From contig NZ_AUEA01000007.1 in assembly GCF_000425745.1 (NCBI RefSeq), positions 124,001 through 188,000 on the forward strand: a stretch of 64,000 nucleotides of DNA, given 5' to 3'. The DNA is from Pseudomonas cremoricolorata DSM 17059 = NBRC 16634 (GTDB lineage Bacteria > Pseudomonadota > Gammaproteobacteria > Pseudomonadales > Pseudomonadaceae). The stretch's first letter is position 1. The number at the start of each line of letters is the position of its first letter. Both the position numbers and the translations under genes were made by a program. The notes below the pieces were generated by a model. That model did not search any database. It was not told the origin of the DNA and was given only the letters and a program-made list of their open reading frames with translations. This document shows positions 9,336 through 20,000 of this stretch, in pieces.

Positions 9336-10996
9336 TGCGCTACGGCAAATCACTCGCGCTGCTGGGCACCGGGCTGTTCGCGCCGGCACTGTTGGCCGCC
9401 GATGCCCTGACCGGCGAAGTGCACAAGCAGCCGCTGAACGTCTCAGCCATCGCCATGTTCCTGGCCTTCGTGCTGTTCACCTTAGGGATCACCTACTGGG
9501 CCTCGAAACGCAACAAGTCGGCGGCCGACTACTACGCCGCCGGCGGGCGCATCACCGGCTTCCAGAACGGCCTGGCGATTGCCGGCGACTACATGTCGGC
9601 AGCCTCGTTCCTGGGTATTTCCGCGCTGGTGTTCACCTCCGGCTACGACGGCCTGATCTACTCCATCGGCTTTCTGGTCGGCTGGCCGATCATTCTGTTC
9701 CTGATCGCCGAGCGCCTTCGCAACCTGGGCAAGTACACCTTCGCCGACGTGGCCTCCTATCGCCTCGGGCAGAAGCAGATCCGTACCCTGTCGGCCTCCG
9801 GCTCGCTGGTGGTGGTGGCCTTCTACCTGATCGCGCAGATGGTCGGTGCCGGCAAGCTGATCCAGCTGCTGTTCGGCCTCGACTACCATGTGGCAGTGAT
9901 TCTGGTCGGCATCCTCATGTGCATGTACGTGCTGTTCGGCGGCATGCTCGCTACCACCTGGGTGCAGATCATCAAGGCGGTGCTGCTGCTTTCCGGCGCA
10001 AGCTTCATGGCGCTGATGGTGATGAAGCACGTGGGCTTCGACTTCAACACGCTGTTCTCCGAGGCGATCAAGGTGCACGCCAAGGGTGAAGCGATCATGA
10101 GCCCGGGTGGCCTGGTCAAGGATCCGATCTCGGCGTTCTCGCTGGGTCTGGCGCTGATGTTCGGCACCGCTGGCCTGCCGCACATCCTGATGCGCTTCTT
10201 CACCGTTTCCGACGCCAAGGAAGCGCGCAAGAGCGTGCTGTATGCCACAGGCTTCATCGGCTACTTCTACATCCTCACCTTCATCATCGGCTTCGGCGCG
10301 ATTCTGCTGGTCAGCACCAACCCCGACTTCAAGGACGCCGCAGGCGCCTTGCTCGGTGGCAACAACATGGCGGCGGTGCACCTGGCCGATGCCGTGGGCG
10401 GCAGTATCTTCCTCGGCTTCATCTCGGCGGTGGCCTTCGCCACCATCCTTGCGGTGGTCGCAGGCCTGACCCTGGCCGGTGCTTCGGCGGTGTCCCACGA
10501 CCTGTACGCCAGCGTCTGGCGCAAGGGCAAGGCCAACGACAAGGATGAAATCCGCGTCTCGAAGATCACCACCGTAGCGCTGGGCGTGCTGGCCATCGGC
10601 CTGGGCATTCTGTTCGAGAATCAGAACATCGCCTTCATGGTCGGCCTGGCGTTCTCGATTGCCGCCAGCTGCAACTTCCCAGTACTGCTGCTCTCGATGT
10701 ACTGGAAGAAGCTGACCACCCGCGGCGCCATGATCGGCGGCTGGCTGGGGCTGATCAGCGCAGTGGGCCTGATGGTGCTCGGCCCGACCATCTGGGTGCA
10801 GATCCTCGGTCATGAAAAGGCCATCTACCCGTACGAGTACCCGGCGCTGTTCTCGATGCTGATCGCCTTCGTCGGCATCTGGTTCTTCTCGGTCACCGAC
10901 AAGTCGGCGGCTGCAGAAAACGAACGTGCGCTGTTCTACCCGCAGTTCGTCCGCTCGCAGACCGGCCTTGGGGCCAGTGGGGCGGTATCGCACTGA
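9332..10996 (+). CDS. actP: Cation/acetate symporter ActP
   Basis: A 554-residue member of the sodium:solute symporter family, with an N-terminal signal-like segment (residues 1-23) and about 13 membrane helices. Family marks include [33 protein letters not shown] cut here to its known core, and the inward motif [13 protein letters not shown]. It takes up acetate and other short-chain monocarboxylates. It is co-transcribed with yjcH and divergent from the acetate sensor crbS. A strong hairpin follows at 11014-11046. P. putida strains carry several ActP paralogues, so the exact paralogue is not certain. Confidence 0.92.
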   Translation: MMRYGKSLALLGTGLFAPALLAADALTGEVHKQPLNVSAIAMFLAFVLFTLGITYWASKRNKSAADYYAAGGRITGFQNGLAIAGDYMSAASFLGISALVFTSGYDGLIYSIGFLVGWPIILFLIAERLRNLGKYTFADVASYRLGQKQIRTLSASGSLVVVAFYLIAQMVGAGKLIQLLFGLDYHVAVILVGILMCMYVLFGGMLATTWVQIIKAVLLLSGASFMALMVMKHVGFDFNTLFSEAIKVHAKGEAIMSPGGLVKDPISAFSLGLALMFGTAGLPHILMRFFTVSDAKEARKSVLYATGFIGYFYILTFIIGFGAILLVSTNPDFKDAAGALLGGNNMAAVHLADAVGGSIFLGFISAVAFATILAVVAGLTLAGASAVSHDLYASVWRKGKANDKDEIRVSKITTVALGVLAIGLGILFENQNIAFMVGLAFSIAASCNFPVLLLSMYWKKLTTRGAMIGGWLGLISAVGLMVLGPTIWVQILGHEKAIYPYEYPALFSMLIAFVGIWFFSVTDKSAAAENERALFYPQFVRSQTGLGASGAVSH

Positions 10997-11013
10997 TCCG
11001 CTGACATCCTAGG

Positions 11014-11046
11014 ACGACAACGCCCCGCTTGCCGGGGCGTTGTCGT
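11014..11046 (+). terminator. Strong hairpin terminator after actP
   Basis: A perfect 14-bp stem (ACGACAACGCCCCG at 11014-11027 with its complement at 11033-11046) encloses a 5-nt loop CTTGC. No T tract follows, so it is a strong RNA-stabilising or partial terminator hairpin rather than a textbook intrinsic terminator. It separates the acetate and pilus units. Confidence 0.65.
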
Positions 11047-11147
11047 GTCTGGGTATATTCGGCGGCCTACGCTGGGAAATTTCCGAAGCCCTGTCGGAGC
11101 GGTCTGACTCATCCCCTCGACCCAAGCCTGAATACTCTCCTTGCTCG

Positions 11148-11175
11148 CCGGAGCCTTCCGGTTTTACCCAAGGAG
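11148..11175 (+). promoter_or_regulatory. Leader hairpin plus Shine-Dalgarno of the pilin gene
   Basis: A 5-bp stem CCGGA/TCCGG (11148-11152 with 11157-11161) is followed at once by TTTT, then by a strong AAGGAG at 11170-11175, 8 nt before the GTG start at 11184. The hairpin could act as a weak attenuator or shield the leader. The AAGGAG decides the GTG start. Confidence 0.35.
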
Positions 11176-11183
11176 ATACATTC

Positions 11184-11660
11184 GTGAAACGTTCGTTGCT
11201 TGCCCTTCCATTGGCGCTGATGGTCACTGGATCTGCCTTCGCTGTTGACCCGATCGACAAACAGGTCATGGTCACGGCCGTCGTACCCACTGCCGCCTTC
11301 TACGTCGAGCCGGTCAGCGACTGGATGAACGATCCTCAGGAACTGCCATGGAACCCGACCCGCTCCACCTTCGGTGAAATTCGGCATCAGTTGCAGGCCA
11401 AGAGCTCTGTCGGACCGATTACCGGCTACCTGCTCAATGCGCCGGTACTGACCAGTGGTCTGGATGCCATCGACCTGAATGTCAGGGTAGGCACCACTGA
11501 CCTGGAAACCACCTCGAAAGAAATTCTCACCGCTGCTCAGGCCCTCCCTGGCACGACGATGGATTTCGTCATCACTGCCAAGACGCCGGCCAATGGGACG
11601 TTCACCCCAGGTAACTACCAGGGTCTGGTGAGCATGATGTTCGAAACCGACACGCCTTGA
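11184..11660 (+). CDS. CS1-type (alternate chaperone/usher) major fimbrial subunit
   Basis: A 158-residue secreted pilin starting at a GTG with AAGGAG 8 nt upstream; the open frame continues further 5' but has no ribosome site there. The signal peptide MKRSLLALPLALMVTGSAFA is followed by a mature N-terminus VDPIDKQVMVTAVVPTAAFY, typical of CS1/CooA/CfaA pilins, which polymerise by donor-strand exchange. It is the first gene of a four-gene pilus cluster (usher, chaperone, tip). The N-terminal strand and alternating hydrophobic pattern fit a subunit; the class is inferred jointly from this and its neighbours. Confidence 0.8.
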   Translation: MKRSLLALPLALMVTGSAFAVDPIDKQVMVTAVVPTAAFYVEPVSDWMNDPQELPWNPTRSTFGEIRHQLQAKSSVGPITGYLLNAPVLTSGLDAIDLNVRVGTTDLETTSKEILTAAQALPGTTMDFVITAKTPANGTFTPGNYQGLVSMMFETDTP

Positions 11661-11756
11661 CCTGCTACCGCACGACGCTTTTTCAATCCCCCGTGTCCAA
11701 CCTCACCTGCGGCCATCGTCCACAGGTGGGGGAGGGCATTGCTTGCAGGCAAGGTC

Positions 11757-14264
11757 ATGAGCCGATTCCTCTCCTTCGTCACGACTGGCTGGTTGCTGCT
11801 GGCCGTCGCCCTGGGGCTGTATGCAGGATCAGCTTCAGGCAACGATGCGCCCAAGACGCTGGGCACGCTGGCGCAAGCTCAAGGGCTGCCGCGCGAATTC
11901 GAAGCCCACTTTTTCGAGGTTCCACTGGCAGTCCGGGTCGAACTCGACGGCCGCTACCTGGGCGATGCCATGGTGGTGCTCAGCCGTGACGAGCGGGTGC
12001 AACTGCTGGAGTTCACCGATATTCAGGAAAGCCGTGAACCTGCCGCGCAGCGTCGCCGTTGGCAGGCTCGTTTGGCCGAGGGCCTGCCGTTGGGCGAGTG
12101 CCACGTCGAGTGTCCCGATGGCCTGACCGCCATTCACTACAGCCTGGTCAACTCACAGTTGTCGCTGCTCACCCGCGCGGTCGAGCAGGAAGGGGCAGCA
12201 GCGCTCTACCATCCTTTGCCGGAACGCGGCAGCTACGGCCTGCTGCTGCGCAACCAGCTCAATCTTGTCGGTAACGGCGGCGATACCAGCGGCCGTTATG
12301 CGCTGCAGGGCCAAGGCAGCGTCGGCAACTGGACGGCTCTGGCCGATGCGCAGTTCGACCGTGGCAGCGATCAGCGCGAGTCGACCCGTTACCGACTCGA
12401 TCAGCTGTACGCCGAGCGCCTGGTGGACGAGCGCTTCTACCGCCTGGGCTACTTCACCCCCAGCGCCCAGGGCCTGACCCGCCAGCCGCGGCTGTTGGGC
12501 AACAGCCCGGACACGACCTTGGGGCTGATGCTGGGCAGCAGCGACAGTCTGCTGGTCGACAATGGTCAGCCCAGCAGTACGCCTGTGTATGTCACCCCCA
12601 ACCGCCAGGGCATTGCCGAGATCTATCGAAACGGGGTGCTGATCAACAGTCAGCCGGTACAGCCGGGCCTGCAGACTCTGGACACTCGCGTGCTCCCGGC
12701 CGGTATCTACCAGGTCGAAGTGCGGCTGATCGAGGATGGCCAGGAAACCTCGCGCAGCGAGGCCTTCATCTATAAGCCGTCGAACTGGGGCAACAGCCAG
12801 AACCGCTGGCGCTACAACCTGTTCGTCGGCCAACAGACCAGTGCCCTGAGCAACTGGGACGATACCGAGCACGACAGCCTCAGCGGCGGGGCGATCTTCA
12901 ATTACCTGCTGCATCCGCGCGCAGTGGTCGGCTGGTCGGCCCAGCACCTGGACGACCACATGCAGTACGCCACCTCGCTGGACTGGGACGTGCGCGACCG
13001 ACTGAAGGTGTATGCCAACCTCAACAAGACCGATGACCTGGGCAATGGCTACGACTTGCAAGGCATCTTCAACCACGACGCCGGCTCGGTGGTGCTTAGC
13101 CACAGTCGCAGTTGGACCAGCCCCAGCCGCACCCAGCGAGGGCCATTGGCCCGTCAGGAGCAAGTCAGTCAATCGTCGCTGTCGCTGAGCCAGCGCCTGA
13201 GCGCACGCAGCACCGCGACCCTGCGTCTGTCGCACAGCAGCGGCACTGCCGACGGCCTGGGCGTGGACCTTGGCTGGACGCAGTTCGGCACCCTGGGTGG
13301 CTCGGACGCCAACTGGCGCTTTTCGGTGTTCGACCGTCCCGGCAGCGCCAGCACCGGGGACGCGCGCAATCGCGGCGTCAACCTGAGCCTGAGCATGAGC
13401 CTGGGCAGCTCCGGGCGGCGACTGGCGGCCACCATGGGCAGCCGTACGTCGCGCAGTGGCGGGCGTGACCAGAATCTGTCGTTGGCCTATCAGCAGGACG
13501 TCGACTACGGCGCCGTGCGCACCTTGGGCGCCACCGCCAGCGTCGACCGCTATGGCGCCGGCTTCGGCGGCAATGCGCAATTCGAGAGCCAGCAACTCAA
13601 TGGCGATGCCTACGTGCAGCAGTCGTCCTACAACGGTGAGTTGAGTGCCGGCCTGAACCTGCAGAGCGTGGTCGCCGTGGGCGCCGGCAAGCTGGCTGCC
13701 AGTGGCCAGCAACTGGGCCACGAGGCCGGGCTGATCGTCGATGTCGAGACCGATATCGACGACCTGCAACTGCGCGCCGATGACTTCCAGGGCATGAGCG
13801 CCTACCTGCACCCCGGGCGCAACGTGCTGCCGGTGGCGGCGTATCGCCCAGGCCTGGTGCAGGTCGATTTCATGGACAGTCAGGCGCCTTCGGCGGTGAT
13901 CCAGCCCAATGGCTTCGACTATCACCTCAACCGTGGCGGCGTCGAGTACCGCCAACTGAGGGTGATGCGCACCGTGACCGTGCTGGGCCGCCTGGTCGAT
14001 GAACAGGGCGCCGGGCTTGCCGGTGCGCAGTTGATCAACCACGCCAGCCGTAGCGTCACCGAGCCGGGCGGCTACTTCGCCGTGGAAATGAGCGAGTCGA
14101 CCCCGGTGCTGGAGGTGCGCCTTGCCGGTAATGCGTTGTGCCTGCTGAGCCTTTCGCCCGAGCGCCTGACCCGCGAGAACGACGTGCTGATGGCCGGTGA
14201 CCAGCGCTGCGTCAGCGATGGCCTGGCCGGTGCGCAGGTGAGCCGCATTCGTGAGGGGTCGTGA
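11757..14264 (+). CDS. CS1-type outer-membrane fimbrial usher
   Basis: An 835-residue usher from the ATG at 11757; a TTG at 11739 with GGAGGG only 2 nt away is an alternative. Residues 1 to about 28 are a signal peptide. The middle is a long barrel with alternating aromatic and polar strands, including a plug segment (PVYVTPNRQGIAEIYRNGVL). The C-terminus (GRLVDEQGAGLAGAQLINH, then EPGGYFAVEM) is a carboxypeptidase-regulatory-like fold, as in CooC/TcfC ushers of alternate chaperone/usher systems. It exports and assembles pilus subunits received from the chaperone. It is about 95 bp downstream of the pilin. Confidence 0.85.
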   Translation: MSRFLSFVTTGWLLLAVALGLYAGSASGNDAPKTLGTLAQAQGLPREFEAHFFEVPLAVRVELDGRYLGDAMVVLSRDERVQLLEFTDIQESREPAAQRRRWQARLAEGLPLGECHVECPDGLTAIHYSLVNSQLSLLTRAVEQEGAAALYHPLPERGSYGLLLRNQLNLVGNGGDTSGRYALQGQGSVGNWTALADAQFDRGSDQRESTRYRLDQLYAERLVDERFYRLGYFTPSAQGLTRQPRLLGNSPDTTLGLMLGSSDSLLVDNGQPSSTPVYVTPNRQGIAEIYRNGVLINSQPVQPGLQTLDTRVLPAGIYQVEVRLIEDGQETSRSEAFIYKPSNWGNSQNRWRYNLFVGQQTSALSNWDDTEHDSLSGGAIFNYLLHPRAVVGWSAQHLDDHMQYATSLDWDVRDRLKVYANLNKTDDLGNGYDLQGIFNHDAGSVVLSHSRSWTSPSRTQRGPLARQEQVSQSSLSLSQRLSARSTATLRLSHSSGTADGLGVDLGWTQFGTLGGSDANWRFSVFDRPGSASTGDARNRGVNLSLSMSLGSSGRRLAATMGSRTSRSGGRDQNLSLAYQQDVDYGAVRTLGATASVDRYGAGFGGNAQFESQQLNGDAYVQQSSYNGELSAGLNLQSVVAVGAGKLAASGQQLGHEAGLIVDVETDIDDLQLRADDFQGMSAYLHPGRNVLPVAAYRPGLVQVDFMDSQAPSAVIQPNGFDYHLNRGGVEYRQLRVMRTVTVLGRLVDEQGAGLAGAQLINHASRSVTEPGGYFAVEMSESTPVLEVRLAGNALCLLSLSPERLTRENDVLMAGDQRCVSDGLAGAQVSRIREGS

Positions 14265-14423
14265 GTGGCACGGGTGTGCACGTGGCGACAGGGCACAACT
14301 GGGGGGCGTCCGTCAGACGTTTCTGTTCGCGGCGTAGGAAGGTTCTTGTTCGCAGTTTGGAAGTATTTATCCATCCGTAACCGTTGATACTAATTAGCCA
14401 CTATCAAAGCCATTGAGGTCATG

Positions 14424-15158
14424 ATGCTCAGAACTGTCCGTTGCCTGCTGCTGGCCGCCTGCTTGCCGATGTCGGCGTATGCCGGCCCAGAGCTGAATAT
14501 CGGCGGCTTGTACAACTATATCGAGCACGACAAGAGCACCCTGCTCAAGCGTGTGCGCAATGGTGGCGACACCACCGCCTTCGTCAAGATCAGCGCCGCC
14601 GAACTGGTCTACGACGAAACCGGCAAGGCCCGCGAGGTCAACCTCGATACGCTGGCCCTGGAGCAACGCGGGCTGGTGGTAAGTCCCGCGCGGTTGATCG
14701 TGCCGGCGCGCGGCTTGCAGTCGGTGCGTTTCCTCTACCGTGGCGAGCGCACGGCAGAGCGCTACTTTCGCGTACGTTTCATTCCGGTACTGCCCGAGGT
14801 CGACGACGGCTTCTCGGTCGATCAGGCCCAGGCCCAGGCCTACCGTGACAGCCTCAAAGCCGGGGTCAACGTGCTGGCCGGATACGGCTCGCTGTTGTTC
14901 GTGCGTCCGGCCAACCCGCGCTATGCCACACGCAGCACGGGTGCCGCAGGCAGGCTGACGGTGTTCAACGGTGGCAACAGCACTGTCGTGCTCGATCACC
15001 TGCGCGCCTGTGAAACGGCGAACGAGGCATGCGGCCCGGCCACCAAGCATCACGTGCTGCCCGGGCGTAGTCGGGTCATCGAAGGCAAGCCAGGGGGCGT
15101 GTTTCAGTTCGAGCTGCAGGAAGGCGAGCAGCGTCAGCAAGTCACGGTGCAGGCATGA
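14424..15158 (+). CDS. CS1-type periplasmic fimbrial chaperone
   Basis: A 244-residue protein from the second of two adjacent ATGs (14421 and 14424); GAGG at 14415-14418 suits 14424 better. A signal peptide (MLRTVRCLLLAACLPMSAYA) precedes the two-lobed Ig-like chaperone: N-lobe with a GLVVSPARLIVPARGLQSVRFLYR core and a basic cleft, then a C-lobe (GRLTVFNGGNSTVVLDHLRACE). This matches CooB-like chaperones. It overlaps the following tip gene by 4 bp. A 159-bp gap from the usher suggests its own promoter or processed mRNA. Confidence 0.8.
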   Translation: MLRTVRCLLLAACLPMSAYAGPELNIGGLYNYIEHDKSTLLKRVRNGGDTTAFVKISAAELVYDETGKAREVNLDTLALEQRGLVVSPARLIVPARGLQSVRFLYRGERTAERYFRVRFIPVLPEVDDGFSVDQAQAQAYRDSLKAGVNVLAGYGSLLFVRPANPRYATRSTGAAGRLTVFNGGNSTVVLDHLRACETANEACGPATKHHVLPGRSRVIEGKPGGVFQFELQEGEQRQQVTVQA

Positions 15159-16345
15159 AACGCTTGGTGATACGCGGGCTGACGCTGCTCATCGTGCTGC
15201 TGTCGCTGGTACCGCTTTCCCTGGCCCAGGCGGTGGAGGCCACGGTCAGTCTGGAGTACAGGGGGGGCGAGGCCGCTCAGTTCGCGCATACCACCGTGCC
15301 GGCCGCTGCCTGCACGCTCATGCCGGCCTTCTGTCGAAATGTGACGACGTTCAGCGCGCCCATGAATTACACCAAGCTGACCATCGTTTCCCGGAACGTG
15401 CCGCGCGATGAGTTCTATGGCACGTTGCCAGGCCCGCGCCAGGCTTATCTGGTGCATGAGCAGAGCGGTGAGCAGCAGCCTGTACAGCTGACCTTCACAC
15501 GGATTGGGCAGCGAGTCAGCAGTCCTGACCGGGACAAGAATCCTGCTGTGGCTGCCACTCGAGTCGCGGGCACCTGCAACATACAGCCGGGGGTATGGTC
15601 AACGAGCAACGAATACATTACCCGTTGGTACTACACCCAACCTCCTGGGACGTGCGCTACGCGGCCGCGCTACAGCACCTATGGCCAGGAGGAAATCGTC
15701 GATGTGTCAGAGCTGAACCTGGGCTACACCGTCAGCCTGCCGCCTCCCTACCGCTTCAAATCCGGACGCTACACCGGCACCGTGCGTTACTCCTTTGGCG
15801 TGGGAGGCGATTTCGACTTCGGTGATCGGGTCAGCAGCCTCAGCGACAACGAGCTGGTGGTCAACCTCGTGGTCGACGTACAGCACGGGTTTCGCGTGGA
15901 GTTCGGCGCCAACTTCGAGCACGCCGTGCTCGAGCCACCAGGCGGCTGGAGCTCCTGGCTCGACGGTGGCCGAGTGCCCCCCAGGATTGCCAGCGATCAG
16001 TCGTTGCGGTTGTGGTCGTCCGGTCCGTTCCGGGTTTACAAGCTCTGTGAATTCGACGCTGGTGACCGCTGCGCGATTCGTAATCGTCGCGGTGAGGACG
16101 TGCCGGTAGAGGTGCGGGTAACCATGCCCTGGGGCATACGCCAGGGAGGATGGCAGGGCATCAATCGCGTGCCTGTGCCGACCGGGAGCAGCGCCGCGCT
16201 GGAGCTGGAACCGATCGTCTATACCAGCAATGGACCGGGCCAGGTGCATTTCGAAGTGGTCGAGGCCGACCTTCGGCCGATGCTCGAGCGGGCCGGGGAA
16301 CGCTATAGCGGCAAGGTCACGCTGATGTTCGATGCCGAACTCTGA
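15155..16345 (+). CDS. CS1-type fimbrial tip/minor adhesin subunit
   Basis: A 396-residue secreted protein whose ATG overlaps the chaperone stop (ATGA). Signal peptide residues 1 to about 29 end at AQAVEA. Cysteine pairs are visible (C-x6-C in the N-terminal third, further pairs later), and the second half shows the extended beta pattern of a pilin-like domain, consistent with a CooD-type tip adhesin. Such proteins initiate assembly and bind host or surface receptors. The ligand cannot be told from the sequence. It ends 26 bp before the response regulator. Confidence 0.75.
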   Translation: MKRLVIRGLTLLIVLLSLVPLSLAQAVEATVSLEYRGGEAAQFAHTTVPAAACTLMPAFCRNVTTFSAPMNYTKLTIVSRNVPRDEFYGTLPGPRQAYLVHEQSGEQQPVQLTFTRIGQRVSSPDRDKNPAVAATRVAGTCNIQPGVWSTSNEYITRWYYTQPPGTCATRPRYSTYGQEEIVDVSELNLGYTVSLPPPYRFKSGRYTGTVRYSFGVGGDFDFGDRVSSLSDNELVVNLVVDVQHGFRVEFGANFEHAVLEPPGGWSSWLDGGRVPPRIASDQSLRLWSSGPFRVYKLCEFDAGDRCAIRNRRGEDVPVEVRVTMPWGIRQGGWQGINRVPVPTGSSAALELEPIVYTSNGPGQVHFEVVEADLRPMLERAGERYSGKVTLMFDAEL

Positions 16346-16371
16346 GACCACTGCTGCAGCGAGGAGGCTTC

Positions 16372-16998
16372 ATGTACAAGGCTGTAGTGGTCGATGACCA
16401 TCCCTTCATTCGCGCCACGGTGTGCATGCTGTTGCGCCAGGACCGTATCGAGGTGGTCGGTCAGGCGGACAATGGCATCGACGCGCTGCGTCTGGCCCGT
16501 GAACAGGCTGCGGACGTGATCATCCTGGACATCGCCATGCCAGGGCTCGATGGCCTGGAGGTCATCGCTCGGCTCAAGGCCATGGAGAACCCGGCCAAGG
16601 CCGTGGTGCTGACCTCACTGTTGCCCGAGGCCTACTCACTGCGCTGTCTGCAAGCCGGTGCTGCGGGGTATGTGGCGAAAACCGATGATCTGGGCGAGCT
16701 GCTCAAGGCGGTTCGTGCTGTGCTGTCGGGCTACAGCTATTTCCCCGAAGTGACCCTCAGTTCGGTGAACAGCCATGACCTGCGCAGCAGCGAAGCGCAG
16801 TGCATCGCGGCGCTTACCGACCGTGAACTGATGGTGCTGCAACATCTGGCCCGGGGGCTGAGCAACAAGGAAATCGGCAGCACCATGCTGCTCAGCAACA
16901 AGACCATCAGCACCTACAAGAGCCGGCTCATGGAAAAGCTACGGGTCAGTTCGCTGATCGACCTGGCGGACTTTGCCCGTCGCCATCAACTGGTCTGA
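16372..16998 (+). CDS. NarL/LuxR-family response regulator of the pilus locus
   Basis: A 208-residue two-domain regulator. The receiver (residues 1-120) has Asp8/Asp9 and phospho-acceptor Asp53 (VIILDIAMPG) and the switch lysine (AAGYVAKTDD). The C-terminal LuxR HTH (residues 145-205: LTDRELMVLQHLARGLSNKE, SNKTISTYKSRLMEKL) binds DNA. GAGGAGG lies 6 nt before the ATG. It is 9 bp upstream of the BvgS-like kinase gene and downstream of the pilus genes, so it is probably the regulator that controls them. This resembles BvgA/EvgA-type regulators. Confidence 0.85.
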   Translation: MYKAVVVDDHPFIRATVCMLLRQDRIEVVGQADNGIDALRLAREQAADVIILDIAMPGLDGLEVIARLKAMENPAKAVVLTSLLPEAYSLRCLQAGAAGYVAKTDDLGELLKAVRAVLSGYSYFPEVTLSSVNSHDLRSSEAQCIAALTDRELMVLQHLARGLSNKEIGSTMLLSNKTISTYKSRLMEKLRVSSLIDLADFARRHQLV

Positions 16999-17007
16999 CG
17001 CAGACCC

Positions 17008-20000
17008 GTGAAACGCTTCTGTGTCTGCCTGCTGCTGGCTCTGCTGTGCATGGCGTGCAGCGTGCAGGCCGGCAGTTCACCCTGGCTGCATGCGCGGGCC
17101 AGCTTCGCAGGCCCCCACAGCGAGCCGCAGCAGCAGCTGCTGCGCTGGCTGTGGGCCCATGGTCCGCTGCGTCTGGGTGTGGTGGCGCAGGACAACCCAC
17201 CGCTGGATATTCTCGGCCCTGGTCAGGCATACGAGGGCATCAGCGCCGATTACGCCGGATTGGTGGCCGAGCACCTGCGCATGGAAATGCGCGTCGAAGT
17301 GTTCGACAGCTTCGACGCTGCCGTAGAGGCGCTGCATGGCGGCAGGCTCGACCTGCTGGCGTCGGTGTCAGCCTTCCAGGCTCGTCAGGCCGGCTTGCGC
17401 CTGTCGCGTGGCTACGCCCGTGACCAACCGTTGTTGATCACCCGCGGCTCTGCGGCGCAGGCGTCGATCGCTGCTGCTCGGCCGTTCAGTCTGGTGACGG
17501 TGGACGGCTATCGACCGCTGTCGCAACTGAGCGCCTATTACCCCAACGCCCAGGTGCGCAGCCATCCGTCCGCCTTCAGCGCCCTGGCCGCACTGGCCCT
17601 GGGGCGGGCCGACGCCTATCTGGGCAGTGGCCTGAACGCGCGCTTTCTGCTGGCGCGCAGTCCACTCGACGGCGTGCAGGAGGCTGGCGCTGCGCGGCTG
17701 CCGGAAGAAGAAATCGGCTTTGCCATGCTCGATGAGGATTCGCCGCTGCCGGCGCTGGTCGACCAGGCCCTGAACAGCATCGATGACCAGCAGCAGGCGC
17801 AGATTCGCGACCGCTGGAGTCCGGCGGCGGGCCAGACAGCGTTGCCGCCGCCGGTGCAGTTGAGCGTTGCCGAACAGCGCTGGTTGCAGGCCAACCCTCG
17901 GGTCAAGGTGCTGGTCGACGAACACATGGTGCCGCTGAGCTTTCGTGATGGCGACGGCCAACTGCGTGGCCTGAGCCTGGATGTGCTGGAGCTGATCACC
18001 CAGCGCAGCGGTTTGCAGTTCGAGGTCCAGACCGGCACCGGGTTGCGGCAGATGAGCGAGGCACTGGCCCGAGGCGAGGCGCAGTTGATCGCCGGCGTGC
18101 CGCGCAGCCCGGCGCTGGAATCGCGCCTGGCCTTCAGCCGTGCCTACCTGAGTGCTTCGCGAGTGCTGGTCACTCGCGACGAAGCTCAGGCTCCGGACAG
18201 CCTGGAGCGACTGCGCGGGGGCAACCTGGCAGTGGTCTGGGGCAGCGCCGTGCAGTCGTTGCTCGAAGAGCAGGGCGGTACGCTCGCCCTGCACACCTTT
18301 GGCGGACCGCTGGCCGCCTTGCACGCCGTGGCCCGCGAGCAGGTCGACGCCGCGGTGCTGACCTACGATGATGCCCGCTCGTTGATCGCCCGCTGGTATC
18401 CGGGGCGACTGCGCATCAGCGCCAGCCTGCCCATGGCCCCGGCGCATTTCGCCCTGGCCAGCGGGCGTGGCGCGGTCGAGTTGCAAGGCATCCTCAACAA
18501 GGCGCTGCTGAGCTTGTCGCCGCGCGACAGCGAACTGCTGGTGCGCCGCTGGCGCAATCCGCTGATCGTCAGCGACGGCCTGTGGCCGCGCTACCGTGGG
18601 CGGATCGTGCTGGGCTTTGCCACGGTGCTGGCGTTGTTGTCGCTGGCGATTGCCTGGATTCGTTACCTGGGGCGCCTGCAAGTGGAGCTGCGCAAGGCCA
18701 AGCAGACCGCCGACCGGGCCAATCAGGCCAAGACGCGCTTTCTCACCACCATGAGCCATGAAATACGCACGCCTTTGCATGCCATGCTCGGCATGCTTGA
18801 ACTGGCCCAGCTAAAGGCTGAGCAAGGCGCGCTCGACCACCTGGCGCTGGAGGTCGCGGCCGAGGCCGCACGCAGCCTGCTGGAGCTGATCGGCGACATT
18901 CTCGATGTCTCGCGCATCGAGGCGGGACAGCTGCAACTGGCGCCGCAGCGTGTGAACCTGCGCGAGCAGGTGACGCGGGTGCTGCAGCTGTTCGAGCAGC
19001 AGGCGCGCAGCAAGGGCCTGCAACTGCGACTGCATTGCCAGGGTGTGGTCGACAGCGACGTACTGCTCGACCCGGTGCGCTTCAAGCAGGTGCTGGCCAA
19101 CCTGCTCAGCAACGCCATCAAGTTCACCGAACGCGGCTGGGTCGAGGTGCGCTTGCGGGCGCTGCCCGAGCACCAGCGCCTGGCCGTGCAGTTGCAGGTG
19201 TGCGACAGCGGCGTGGGCATCGCCGCCGATGAACTGGCGCAGCTTGGCCAGCCGTTTCGCCAGGCCAGCAACCAGCAGCAGTCGCCGCGTTGCAGCAGCG
19301 GTCTGGGCCTGGGCATCAGCCGCAGCCTGTGCCAGATGATGGGCGGTGACCTGCAATTGCGCAGTGAGTTGGGGCAGGGCACTGAAGTGAGCATCTGCCT
19401 GGATCTGCCCTGGCTGGCCGAGCAGTCATCGAGCGAAGCCGGCGACGTGCAGCCGCAGCCGGCCGCTGCGGCGCCGCTCAAGGTGCTGGTGATCGACGAC
19501 TACCCGGCCAATCGCCTGTTGCTGGCCCAGCAGCTCGATTACCTCGGGCACCAGGCGCGGGTGGCTGAGGACGGTGCGCAAGGTTTGCGGGTGTGGCTCA
19601 AGGAGCCGTTCGATGTGGTCATCAGCGACTGCAACATGCCGCGGCTGAACGGTTACGCGCTGGCGCGGGCGATGCGTGAACACGAACGCCGACGCGCGCT
19701 GCCGGCCTGTCGCTTGCTCGGTATCACGGCCAATGCGTTGCCTGAAGAGCGGCTGCGCTGCCGCGCGGCGGGGATGGATGATTGCCTGTTCAAGCCCTTG
19801 GCACTGGGCAGTCTGGTGCGGGCGCTGGGCGCAGGACAGGTCGCTGGGGCGAGTCAGGCGCCGGTAACCGCCACGCCAGTGTCGTTCGACATGGCGCATC
19901 TGCACCAGTTGGTGGGGCCTGATCGCTCGGCCTTGCAGGCGCTGACCCGCGACTTGCGACAAAGCAATCGCGATGACTTGCAGCGATTGCAACGGCTGGG

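Noticed and set aside
12153..14042. Long minus-strand open frame of 629 codons antisense to the usher
   Set aside because: Composition is a mirror of a GC-rich gene in the opposite frame; no start signal or domain is visible, while the plus-strand usher is clear.
14266..14281. TGGCAC...TGCAC after the usher stop, resembling a sigma-54 promoter
   Set aside because: The spacing between the GG and GC elements is one base short of the strict sigma-54 spacing.
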